A DNA stretch of 64,000 nucleotides, taken from positions 12,191,604 to 12,255,603 of the forward strand of contig NC_081551.1 of NCBI RefSeq assembly GCF_901000735.1, in the 5' to 3' direction. The position numbers and the translations under genes were made by a program. The stretch is from Corylus avellana (Eukaryota; Streptophyta; Magnoliopsida; Fagales; Betulaceae). The notes under the pieces were generated by a model. It was not told the origin of the DNA and made no database searches. It saw only the letters and a program-made list of their open reading frames with translations. Positions 26,130-37,170 of this stretch are shown in pieces. How positions within the stretch are numbered: position 1 is the first letter of the stretch; each line of letters opens with the position of its first letter.

Positions 26130-26470
26130 GTCTTGCCTCTTCTCTCTCTCTTCTCCCCTCTTCTCTCCCCCTCTCCTTTCTATCTCTTCTCCCTAGCTTC
26201 TCTATTTTCTCTCTTTCCTGGCTTCCTCTTCTCTGGACTTCTTCCTTTCTCTTCCCTCTTTCTCGAAGCATTTTTCTTCTCTCTTTGCCCTAATTTCACA
26301 GTGTATTGTTGTGATCAGTGTTTGTCCTGGGGTCCCCATCAACTCTCACTCTAAATACTACAGAATGTCAACAGTTTTGATTTGATGACTGCCCCCTCTT
26401 TTTTCTTCTTTTTCTCATTTACTAAACCAGTTCTCTCTCTATCTCTCTCTCTCTCTCTATCTATCTAACT
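26130..26470. repeat. CT-rich low-complexity DNA
   Basis: Pyrimidine-rich stretch 26130-26300 and a (CT)n/(CTAT)n run at 26431-26470. ORFs rich in Ser/Leu/Phe across it are compositional. Confidence 0.7.
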
Positions 26471-26599
26471 TATCTATCCGTGTACTCAAGACATTCATTT
26501 CCTACACAGATGCATAATATCCTTTGACTTGTTTGCGTCTTCTTGCTAACATGTTAGTGCATTCTTATATGAGTTGGAAATTGTTATGGTACTTGATTA

Positions 26600-27799
26600 G
26601 ACTTAACCCATGTGGGACACTAAAATCGTAACAATGTATTTGTCTATGGGTGGTACGTTTTCCCTTATGAAGAGCACTCTCTCTAACTTACCTACTTACT
26701 TGTCTCTTTTCCCCTTTCCTTTTGGTGTGGCACATTGCACAGAGAAGCTCCATCGCCATTTCTTATGGGGTGAGATCGGTGAAGAATTCAAATATCACCG
26801 ATTTGCTTAGTCCAAGGTTTGCTTTCCTATTTTTGAGTGAGGTTTGGGAATTCGAAACTTGAGGATGTTCAATTGGGCACTTTTAGGGAAGTGTTCATGG
26901 CGCTATGTGTATGAGAGAGAGAGTCATAGTAGAAAGTTGTTGTGAAATCTAAATTTGGTAGTGATTCGTGTTGGTGGTGTTCTATTTATCCCCCTAGGCT
27001 GCATGAGGTAGGGTTATGGAAGAATATAAGGAGGGGGTGGAGGTTTTTTCATAGCTATACCAGATTTGAGCTAGAAGATGGGTCTAAAATCATATTCTGG
27101 GATGATGTGTGGTGAGAAGAGATGACTCTTAAGGAAGCATTCCCAAATTTATATAGCATTGCTCGTGTGAAGGATGATTTTGTTCTAGTTTATTTGGGAT
27201 ATCTTGGTTTTCTTTTTTACTTTGTTGTATTCTCATTGAGTGAGATGGGAAGGGGAAGACAAGCTTTGGTGGACCCCTTCATACAAAGGGATGTTTAATG
27301 TTAGGTCCTTTTACATGGTCATTGCTTGTAAAGGCGACGTTCCTTTCCATTGAAAGAGTATTTGGCGGACCAATGTTCCTTTGAGAGTAGCTTTTTTTTG
27401 CTTGATCACAGTTGTAGGAAAGATTTGTACAATGGATAATCTTAGAAAGTGAAATGTCATTGTGGTTGATAGGTGTTGCATGTACAAAAAAAATGGGCAG
27501 TCCGTGGACCATCTTCTCCATTATGGACGCTCTCAAAGTGCTGTCATGGGGAAGATGGTACCCTTTTGCCTTTTGTGGTGCTTATGGAGTGAAAGAAATT
27601 ATAAAAATTTCAAGGACCGAGAGAGGACATTGGAGGAGCTAAAGTCCTTTTATTCTCTTTTTACTTGGACATTTGTGTTTTTCGATCTCTTGGTGATTAG
27701 TTTTAACGAGTTTCTTTTACTTTTTTCTACTCTTAGTTAGGTGTATCTCTTGTATACTTGGGTTGCGCTTTGCGCTTTTAATAATATTTCGATTACTTT

Positions 27800-27830
<31 letters not shown>

Positions 27831-27835
27831 ATAAA
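26600..27835 (+). pseudogene. LINE (L1-type) 3' remnant
   Basis: The translated fragments match the C-terminal part of plant L1 ORF2. They are the end of the RT domain ([20 protein letters not shown], then LHRHFLWGE), GIRNLRMFNWALLGKCSWR, and then the zinc-binding region (LRK.NVIVVDRCCMCKK-like, with SVDHLLHYG). The 3' end (gtatacttgggttgcgcttt...aataatatttcg) is the usual plant LINE tail, here ending in an (AT)n run rather than pure poly(A). Several stops and frame changes show it is dead. Only the 3' part is present, which is usual for 5' truncation. Confidence 0.75.
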
Positions 27836-28028
27836 AAAAGATATAGGTGCCTGCTTCTTGGAAGTATCTGCTTCTTAGCTTGAGCTTGTATAAAACATTT
27901 GATTTTTTTGTGTGGCCTTTGTCAGTTGGTGTAGAACTTGGACAATCATGATTTGAAAGAACTGTTGTCATGAAGTTCAATAGAAAGGAAAATATGTAAG
28001 AGCCTACTGAACCATGTGTGATTTCATA

Positions 28029-28474
28029 GAGTAGTGATTTAGTGGACACCGGCGTGCGTGAATAGTATGCACGCCGGTGACATGGCATGTGCCACGTTTG
28101 CCCCAAATTAAAAAAAAAACAAAAAAACAAAATCTCAACAACAGGTGCGTCCCTGACCATTTCATCCCCCCACCCAATTTCCCCAAAGCCCGTTTCCCCT
28201 CCATCCCGTTTCTTTCCCTTTACACCCGATTCTCTCTCCACCCGACGGCGTAGTCCCACCAAAACCGGCCTTCCGTCATCTCTCCCAGCATCCGGTTGCC
28301 GACCGGGCCCCGAGCCGCTTTCCTTTCCATTTTCTTCCCCAGCCCATTTTTCTCCCCCCCCCCGGACGCGTGGAGTGTTCTCCACCATCCTTTGCCCGTG
28401 AACAACCACCTCCACTTCCTTCCATCAGCTTCGGCCGAAACCCACTCCCCCACGAGAGGCAGCTCTTCCCCCAC
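28029..28474 (+). repeat. Left terminal inverted repeat of the outer MULE
   Basis: It aligns to the reverse complement of 52028-52492. Shared landmarks in order are gatttagtggacaccgg, tgacatggcatgtgccac, caggtgcgtccctgaccatt, cacctccacttccttccatc and cccccacgagaggcagctct. A perfect 11-bp stem hairpin (caccggcgtgc / gcacgccggtg) sits about 20 bases from the end. Confidence 0.85.
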
Positions 28475-30205
28475 TATCACTGCCATGTGCATGCCCAAAA
28501 CCACTACGAGGTACCTTTTATTTTCCTTTCATTGAAAATCATTTCCGTATGTTGTGGGTTGGTTATTCTGAATGGTTTTGTGGAGGAGTTGTAATTTTGT
28601 TTCTAGGGTTCTGGTAAATTTCATTTTTGTGCCTTGGATCTTTCGGTTTTTCCTTGAGTTTCTTGTTTGATTTTTCTCGTTAATTTTACCTATGCGCACA
28701 TTTTTGTTTGATCTTTGGCATTTCCCTTGATTATCTGCGATGGGTCACCACTCTCTCTGTTAGCCAATTTGTGCCCTCATTTGTTAACAAAAATGCCACC
28801 AAATTGCTTGTTTTTTTTTTTTTTTTTTTTTCACACTGGTTGGTTTGGTTTGAATTTGTTTGTTGTAAAGTGTGAATTAGGTACTTACAAACGGATCAAG
28901 GAGCAGAAATCAAATTTGTGTTCTGCCATATTATGTAAATATTGAAGAAACTAAATAATGGAAGCATATAGGCCAATAGATATAACTAAGGTAACAACAA
29001 CTTTGAACATTTTTGGAGAGAGAATCCCTTTGATAAAATACACAACAACCACCACATGGATAATAATGAAAACCTGCAGAAGAAAATTAGGAACAAGAAA
29101 TCAAGATAAAAAGAAAGAAAAGCAACATGATATAAAATGGACAAGGTCAAAAGTGAAGGAAAACAATCTTGTGGCAAACTGAACAAAATCTGAAAGACTC
29201 AATGGACCACATTGAATCAATGTCATCTAACAATTTATCTCAAGTCACATCTCTAATTGATGTATTTCAAACACTTCCTAATTCATGTCCCTTTTTCTTA
29301 GTCCTTATAAAACTCTTCCCTGTTTGCAAGACATCTCCATTTGAAGATGTTGTTGGCCTCTAAAATACCGTCATAGAAGTATTTGTCTTGACTTATAACT
29401 CTTCGAAGTGGCATGGCCCAGATATGTAGTCTCAATAGTGCCTAATAGAAAACTAGGTGAAACAAGTTGCTTTTTGAAAAAAAAAAAAAAAAAAAAAATC
29501 AGTAGATAAGGCAAGGAAAGCACTCAGAAACAGAAAATCATTGCTTAACACTAATAATTTTTTTTTAAAAAAAATATTAGAGTTGATTATCGGTGGGAAA
29601 AAGACAACTCACCAAAAATGATGCAAAATGTTTTGGTGTATATGGTAATGGTCTAAATCTAAATTTTTTTCGTGCTTTGATTTTAATATTTTTAGCTCGT
29701 GTAGCTGCAAGTTTAAGGACTTGATTTTTCTTTTGTTGAGATAGTTTCTATAAAGCTGCCCGATATTGGAACTATGTTTTGTTTGGGGTTAGTGATGATT
29801 TACTTCATTGTAGCTTGCTTTGGATGCTCAAAATCATTAAAGAATACGCAAACAAAAACAAAAAAGATGGTAGAAAATTTTGAACGTTTGTGTATTGTTA
29901 ATTCTTACTAAAACATGCAGCACTTCTAAATATGATACCTGATTCAATAGAAATGTGGTGCGTCATGTACATTCCATCATAATTGTTTACTTTTGATCAA
30001 AATTGGAGGCAGCCCCTTGAATTTATTTCCTTACCCCCCAGTAAGGAAATAAAGTGTTTTAGTATTTTATTCGTTTGACATTTATGGATGCAAATTTGTT
30101 TTGCATGCTGGCCAAACAAGGTGTTGTATTATATTTTTCTAGTGTACCTTCTTTGGTTACTCTATCAACTAAGACAGTTATATATTTCTTTTTTGAAACA
30201 ATTCG
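28475..30205. other. Outer-MULE interior between the TIR and the captured bZIP fragment
   Basis: AT-rich with homopolymer runs (poly-T near 28810, poly-A near 29478) and a 13-bp perfect hairpin at 30022-30053. It may include 5' UTR or intron sequence captured with the bZIP gene, but nothing recognisable is coded. The ORFs at 28715-29363 show no known domain. Confidence 0.4.
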
Positions 30206-31590
30206 ATGGGGATAGGGGAAGAGAGCAAGCCTCCTAATCCTTGCAAACCAGCTTCTTCAGCTCAGGTATCCTTGTCTTTTTCTTAACCCTAATTATATTC
30301 TTTTACATTTTTTTTTTCTTTCTTTCAGCTGTTTTAAAGTATTCACATTTTTTTTTAGGAAATACCAACAACGCATTATTTTGATTGGTCGAGCTCCATG
30401 TAGATTCGTGATAAGAATATGTTTAGTTAAGTTTTTTTTTTTTTTTTTTAAAGAACGAAAAGAATCACTATGACTATGAATTTTTTTTCATTATTTATAT
30501 GGATTAGTTTTGGATACTCAATGTTTCTTGATTATGCTTAGTATTGTCCTAGAGCTACGCAGCCCCCATTTTTTGCCTCAACAGTTGCTTCTACAACTCC
30601 CCAACCCTATCTATCAAGAAGCCAGGTAAATTATAACTATTCTTTGGATCATGTAGATGCATACATTATGTACAGGATATAAGGTTCTTATTTTCTTTCT
30701 TGTTGGTGATGTTTCAGCATCTGTTGATCCCACCATATAGGACGCCAGTTCCATGCCCTGGTTTATTGCCTCGATGGGGAGTTTATACTCATCCTAATAT
30801 GACCACGGTAATCCTAGTCACTTATATATATATTACAATGCAAACGCGTGTTGCACGTGTGACACGATTAAGTACACTGCTGCTACTTATAAATATTGTG
30901 AAGTTTATGAATTTTTCATCTAAGTTTGTTACTATATCTTATGTAGACTCCAAACCCACTACATGTCAATGTAGAGTTGGAAGGGAAGGGCCCCAATGAA
31001 AATGATCGAGTTTGTACTAAAAAATCCATGGGAACTCCTGGAAGCGCAGGCAATGACGGTGCTTCACATTGTTTCTCTTACTTTCTTGTTAATAGTGTTG
31101 ATAGTGGTAATGAGGGTACATTAGATGCAATTGAAAAGAATAATGAGAAACAGGTACATTATATCATGAACCAATAGGGTTTGGTTTCTCAATTGATCAG
31201 TTTAGTGTTTTATGTATGCATATGCCCTAATGATCGAAATATTTATTTATAGCATTAGCTTTACATTGCTCTGTTGATATGTTGTTCTTTATTTGTTGTC
31301 TTATGAAAATGTGCCAATCAATGTAGGATTCTTATGGAAGAAAAGAAGGTTTCACTATATGGTTGCAGATGCTATATTTTTCAGTTTCAACCTAAACGAT
31401 TCCTGCTTATGTGTGACCAACTATATTTTCATCCCCTCTTGGTTGTGATGATTTTGTACTCACTATAACTTCCTCAGGAGCCAATGCACAAAGTCACACT
31501 ATTGGGGCCATTGGTGAAGCTTCAATGCCTCCTGCCTCATTACCACTTGTGATGGGATCTGAATCTGTAATGACTGAGCAATTGATGCAG
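30206..31590 (+). pseudogene. Captured 5' fragment of a G-box-binding factor (GBF1/CPRF1-type bZIP)
   Basis: The full protein is a nuclear bZIP that binds G-box promoters; this piece holds only the N-terminal proline-rich (MFMR) part. I read exons 30206-30265 (MGIGEESKPPNPCKPASSAQ), 30359-~30403 (EIPTTHYFDWSSSM), 30542-30625 (PPFFASTVASTTPQPYL), 30718-30807 (PYRTPVPCPG...GVYTHPN), 30947-31153 (VELEGKGPNEN...GSAGNDGAS), a degenerate exon near 31328-31375, and 31478-31590 (GANAQSHTIG...VMTEQLMQ). Introns are retained, so capture was at the DNA level. Exon 2 reads into TAG with its donor lost. The fragment stops at the point where the family continues into the basic region, so there is no DNA-binding or zipper domain. 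The inner MULE starts 36 bases after the last exon. Confidence 0.85.
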
Positions 31591-32313
31591 GTATTAATGT
31601 TAAAGGTTCCCCCCACCCCCTCAATTGGGATTTGCTAGAATGCAATTAGAAGTCCACATTTTCCCCATATAAGTCCACTTGGCAAGTGACGCATCATTTT
31701 TTTTGTTTGTCTTTTTCATTCCACCACACTATTTTCAAGATGCCTTCTCTCTCCTCTGTTGGCCCACATTGTTCCCCACCCTCTCTCTTTCTCCAGCTCT
31801 CCCTCTCACCTTCTTTGAGTCAGGCGGAACCCACAGTTTCAGCTCTGGAGTTTTGGCTTCAGCTTTGGCGGCTTGGCTCCGATCTGATAAGATTTGGATT
31901 TTATTTTATTGTTTTTATTTTTTTGCTAAGATTTGGATTTTTTTTTATTTTTTGCTGCAATATAATTCTTTGAACATTCCAATATGATTTTTTGCTGCAA
32001 TGTGATGTTGCTATAATAATATGCATGTGCTAGGTGGTGAAAAATGAGATTTAATGTTTTTTTTTTTTTTTGTGTGTTTCTTCCATGCATAATATGGGAT
32101 TATCTTACCCATAATATATATATATATATGGGATTATCTTTACAAGTTTTTGTGGAACTCAAGGATTATGATTTATAATTTTGGTTCAACTCAAGCATTT
32201 GATTGGACAGGTTCTTGGACTTTACATGAATGGATTTCATTTATAAGATATGCAAGATTAAAGTATGGAATGATGGTAGGCATAATTAAGTGCATTGGAC
32301 ATTTCATGAGAAG

Positions 32314-33346
32314 TACGGCTGAGCAGATTCACCGAGTTCCTAGTGCCGACCGAGTTTCGACTGAGACCGACCATGACTGACAAGAAGACGGACGGTAGGC
32401 GGCTGGGATTTTCTTATTCCAACAATTTTCGGTCGGTAGGCGGAATGACTTTTTGGAAGTCAGTTTCCGACATTACAGACCCGACTTTTACTAACTTGTA
32501 AAACGACGTTGTTTTGATATTCATTTTTAATATTAGTAAATATTCGTTATATTTTCCTAACAAAACTTGTCCAGCTCAGTTGGTTGCATGCTGGACGCCT
32601 ACTGGTCGTGGGTTCAAGCCTCATGCTAGTCGCCTTTTACTTACATTTTTACTTATCAAAATAAAATATTTTCCTAGTCAAAACGGCGTCATTTTGTCTT
32701 GAATTTGTGCCCTATATAATCTCATTTAGAAGCTCTCTTCCATTTCTCCTAACCCTAGGCATCCCTCTCATCTTCCTCTCTTTGTCACTCTCCTCTCATC
32801 TCTGCTTCTCTCTCACTCTCCTTTAATCTTTGCCTGTGTCCCACTCTCCTCTCATCTTTGCCCCTCTCTTCACTCACACTCATGACTCCACCTCTGTGTT
32901 TATTTTGATTTTTATTTGATATTATTTTTTTTGCTGTTTGGTTGCCGAGAAAGTGGAGGAACAGAGGTATTTTCTTGCTAAGCATGTTTTAGAATTTAAA
33001 CTCGAGTTACTGTGCCTTTTTTGGTTTAAGTTGTGTTCCCTGATTGAGTATTTTTAATCTAATTAAGAATTCTTTTTCTTTCTGATGTTTGGTTGCCGAG
33101 AAAGTGGAGGAAAATTTCTTTTTTCTTACTGTTTGGGCTTGATTTTTCAATCTATTTTCTTGCTGATTGTGACCCAGCCCAAACCAACATTACCGACCGT
33201 CACCGTAACCGACTTGGCGGTGACGGTCGGTGGCGGTACAAATCATTTTTACAAAAAGTTGGTGAATTTACCGACTTTACCGACTTTGGAGAGGAAGCAA
33301 AAAATTCCTACTGTAACCGACCGTAACCAACCAACGCGCAGCCCTA
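32314..33346. mobile_element. hAT-like TIR element
   Basis: Ends TACGGCTGAGC and GCGCAGCCCTA are inverted repeats with mismatches. The flanks atgagaag (32306-32313) and atgagtag (33347-33354) fit the 8-bp duplication of hAT elements with one change. The interior is rich in GGTCGGT/ACCGACC. It repeats tttggttgccgagaaagtgg twice (about 32937 and 33088) and has a tRNA-like A/B-box pair (32573-32620). No transposase is coded, so it is non-autonomous. Confidence 0.6.
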
Positions 33347-33435
33347 ATGAGTAGTATTTATATTTTCTTGTTGTCAAATAATTGTTCTAATTAAATATTT
33401 GTAGGATTGATTGGGACAACCTTCTCTTCTCTTAA

Positions 33436-35688
33436 ATGGACATTTCAAGCTCACGTTTGGACAATGAGGGGAAAGTTGAATCTTTGTATACACATATTCC
33501 AAATGATGACGCGGATAAAGAAGACATGTTGGTGCTTTGTTCGGAGGAAGAGTTTGATGATAACGATGGCAATGTTGTATTACCCGAGATGATTGATGGG
33601 GATGACAAAGTTGAAGAACCACAAAATTTGATGACATTTAGTTCACATGAAGTTATCTCATATTATAAGAAAAATGCTAGGCAAGTTGGTTTTGGTGTGT
33701 TAAGAAGGATGATTAGAAATACACTAGATGGTCACCCAAATTACATGATCCTTACATGCCTTCGTGATGGCTCAGGAACACAAAGCAAAAGTAATGCTTC
33801 CAAAGCAACACCAACAACTAATATAACTGGGTGTAAGGCAATGATTTGTGCAAAGTTATGGGATGATGGGACGTGGTATTTGAGTAAAGTGGTGCTTGAG
33901 CATAATCATCATGTAAGCCCAAGAAAAGCAAGGTTTTTAAGGTGTTTTAAAAATATTAATGATATTGCAAAAATAAGGCTTGATCTTAATGATAGATCTG
34001 GAATGCGTTTAAATAAGAATTTAACTCATTGGTTTTTGAAATGGGGGGGGAAGGGGGTTGAGAATGTTCCTTTTGGGGAGAAAGATTGTCGAGATTTTAT
34101 TGCCAAGGCAAGAGAGTTTCGGCTTGGCAAAGGAGGTGGTCAAGCATTTTATGATTATTTCAGAAGAATGCAAGACATGAATGATGACTTCTATTATGTG
34201 ATGGACATGGATGATGATGCTAGGTTGCGAAATGTGTTTTGGGCTGATGCTCGAAGTAGGGCTACGTATGAATTCTTTGGGGATGTCATTACATTTGACA
34301 CAACCTACTTGACAAATAGGTATGACATGTCATTTGCTCCTTTCGTAAGAGTGAATCATCATGGCCAGTCAATAATTTTTGGGACAGGACTACTATCAAA
34401 TGAAGATACAGACACATTTGTTTGGTTGTTTGAGTCGTAGTTGAAGTGCATGAATTACCGAGCTCCAAGTGCAATTTTAATAGATTAGGCTAGGGCAATG
34501 AAGAATGCTATTGCGAGAGTTTTTCCAAGAACTCGACATCGATATTGTCTATGGCACATTATGAGAATATTTCGAGAAAAGTTTGGTGCACATGATCATT
34601 GTGATGGCATTAAGAGTGCTTTAAATACTTGTGTGTATGATTCTTTAATCGTGGATGCATTTGAGGAAAATTGGAAAATTTTAATTGAGAGCTATCAGCT
34701 TCATAATAACTCGTGATTGAATGGATTATATGGTGAACAGACTTTTTGGGTGTCAACATATATGAAAGATACATTTTGGGTGGGAATGACTACAACACAG
34801 CGAAGTGAAAGCATGAATGCCTTTTTTGATGATTACGTGCATTCACAAACCACACTAAAGGAATTTGTTGATCAGTTTGATAATGCTTTGAAAAAAATGG
34901 TTGAGAATGAGGCGCATGTTGATTTTGATTGTTTCGATCGCACAATTTCATGTGCAACCAATCTGTCTTTAGAGAAGCAATTTCAAGATGTTTACACAAA
35001 TGCAAAGTTCAAAGAAGTTCACCAACAGTTTGCGACAGATGTGCATTGTAATAACTCTCTTCTTAAAAGTGAAGGCGCAATTTCTATCTATTAAGTGGTT
35101 GAAACGTGTCAACATGAAAACCACATGATCGACAAAACATTTATTGTTTTCTTCATTGAAGATGAGTTAGAAGTGAAGTGCACTTGTGCAATGTTTGAAT
35201 TTAGAGACATCGTATGCAAGCATTCTATTTTAGTTCTAGTGACAAAGAAAGTTACAATGTTGCCACCAAGATATATTCTTGACAGATGGAGGAAGGATAT
35301 AAATCGAAAATATACTTTGATTAAGAGTAGTTGTGATGCGTTTGTGAGTAGCTCTAACGCCCAAAGATATGACAAAATGTTCAAGAAATTTGAAGAATTA
35401 GCATCGCTGACATTAGAAAGTGTGGAATATTCCATGGAAGTGATGAAAAATCTTGATATGTTAAATGAGAATTATTGTGCCTTAAAGTCTGGAAAGGTGC
35501 TTTCTCCTATTAAGGTTAAACGTCTCAGGAGACCACGGAATTTAAGAAGGGTACCTGCTATAGTAAAAGTGTCCAAAAAATCACAAGGAAAGATGGTGTC
35601 TACTATAAAGAAAGTGGCCAACAAATCCCATTTAGAGAATAAGACATCAAGCACCAACAATGTCAAAAAGAAAGGACAAAAAAAGAAG
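33436..35688 (+). pseudogene. FAR1/FRS-type MULE transposase with four in-frame stops
   Basis: One frame of 751 codons starts at MDISSSRLDN. Residues about 75-165 form the FAR1 DNA-binding domain (ISYYKKNARQVGFGV, LTCL, TGCKAM, LEHNHHVSP). The MULE transposase domain follows (FDTTYLTNRYDMSFAPFVRV...VFPRTRHRYCLWHIM), then the FRS-typical TTQRSESMNAFFDDY and a SWIM zinc finger (VKCTCAMFEFRDIVCKHS), and a basic tail (KKGQKKK). TAG at 34438 and 34486, TGA at 34714 and TAA at 35092 interrupt it; no frameshift was found. Comparison with the paralogue at 42720 shows that the first two stops replace Trp and Gln. The frame ends at a donor (aag|gttcat) in phase 0 with the VARICOSE-like exon at 35790. 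Confidence 0.88.
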
Positions 35689-37170
35689 GTTCATAATTTT
35701 TTTTTCCTTTTACTTGAAAATCAATCATTGCTTTACTTGTGTTTAATTATGATTTTGCATTTATTTAAATTTGTTCATGTGTGTGTTAGGTGGATCCAAT
35801 GAATGAGCTCTCAAAATTAGTCAGCCAACACAAATATGACGAAGCTTTTGCCGCAGCCTTACAAATAAGTGATGTGTCTATTGTATACTCATTATGCTCT
35901 CAGGTTTACAAAATTTATCATTATGTTACGTTACTTATTGAAGTATACTTGCTGCAACCATTTCTTATTGATGTTTTCTTTTTTAGGTTGATCAACAGTG
36001 TATCTTAACTATAGATCATCTTCCTTTGAGCCAAATGGTATTGTTTTACCTTTTAAGGCATCTAACATACAGTGTCAATAACAACATACCGCAAAAAATT
36101 GGTTGGATGATAGATGTTGCTAATGCCATTGTTGACGTGAGTGCCTTGACCCATCAAGCTTTGAGTGGGCCCCAAGCTTTTGTCCTTCTCTAAGAAGGAA
36201 AGGCTTGCTTGTCCTTTTGCTACATAGTATCCAAGTCCCACTTGTAGAAGGAAAACAAAAGACCTACGTGTCGTAGGTTATTTCACCGCTTATCACTCCT
36301 ATATAAGGAGCCTTTATGAAACCTTTGGAGATCAAGCACAGAGCCGCACTTCAAGAGTTGGCTGCATGTGGCACAGCTTCTTGTGGTTTTTCCCAGTAAT
36401 GTGGAAAATCAAAGAGAGCCATTCTTCTTGGTTTTTAGTCGTGCCGTACGGAGTATGGGCAGCAAAGAAAACAAGAGAGAAACAGCCGCACAGTGAGGGA
36501 GAAAAATAGAAGAGACCAACCGCCATCGTATCTCAACAAAAGAAGAAGAGTTTGTATTCCTGTCTTTTGTTTTCTCCTTTCGAGAATAATCTCTATTGTG
36601 TGATTGTGAGATTTGGGTGTATTGGGGTTTTGGGTCTGAGTGATTTTTTTTTTCTCTACTATATTTTTGTACTCCATATTTCATAGTGAATTTCTTCGTG
36701 ATCGCCTCCGCCAGCGAACGTACCTCACATTGAGGGAACCACTTAAATCTTGGTGTTGTCTTGTGTGTGATTGTTCTCACTTTATTTAGCTGTAACTAAA
36801 GACAAGAAAATTGGCAATTTGTATAAGTTACTCGGGAACACGGTTACAGGTAGAGCTGCAGTGTCCACCTCGGCAGAACCAAATGATGATATCACTATTT
36901 TGTGGCATATGCGGCTTGATCATTTAGGCGAGCATAGTATGTTTGAGCTTCACAAGAGGAATTTGTTAAAAGGTGTGAAGTCATGTAAATTGGGTTTCTG
37001 CAAGTACTGTCTATATGGGAAGCAATGAAGAGTCAGCTTTAAGGTGGCATCTCATATTAGCAAAGGTGTTCTCGACTATGTTCACTCAGATGTTTGGTGA
37101 CAAGTAGCGGTGCCATCAAACGGAGGTGCACATTATTTTGTCAGTTTTATTGATGATTTCTCAAGAAAGG

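Noticed and set aside
26069..26354. Leu/Ser/Phe-rich ORFs
   Set aside because: Caused by CT-rich low-complexity DNA.
28087..28594. Pro/Ser-rich ORFs in several frames
   Set aside because: They lie in the C-rich terminal inverted repeat of the outer MULE, are open in many frames, and have no domain.
36332..36780. Minus-strand ORFs of 64-123 codons, repeated at 40252-40716
   Set aside because: They are antisense reads of the two LTRs of one copia element, not a duplicated gene.
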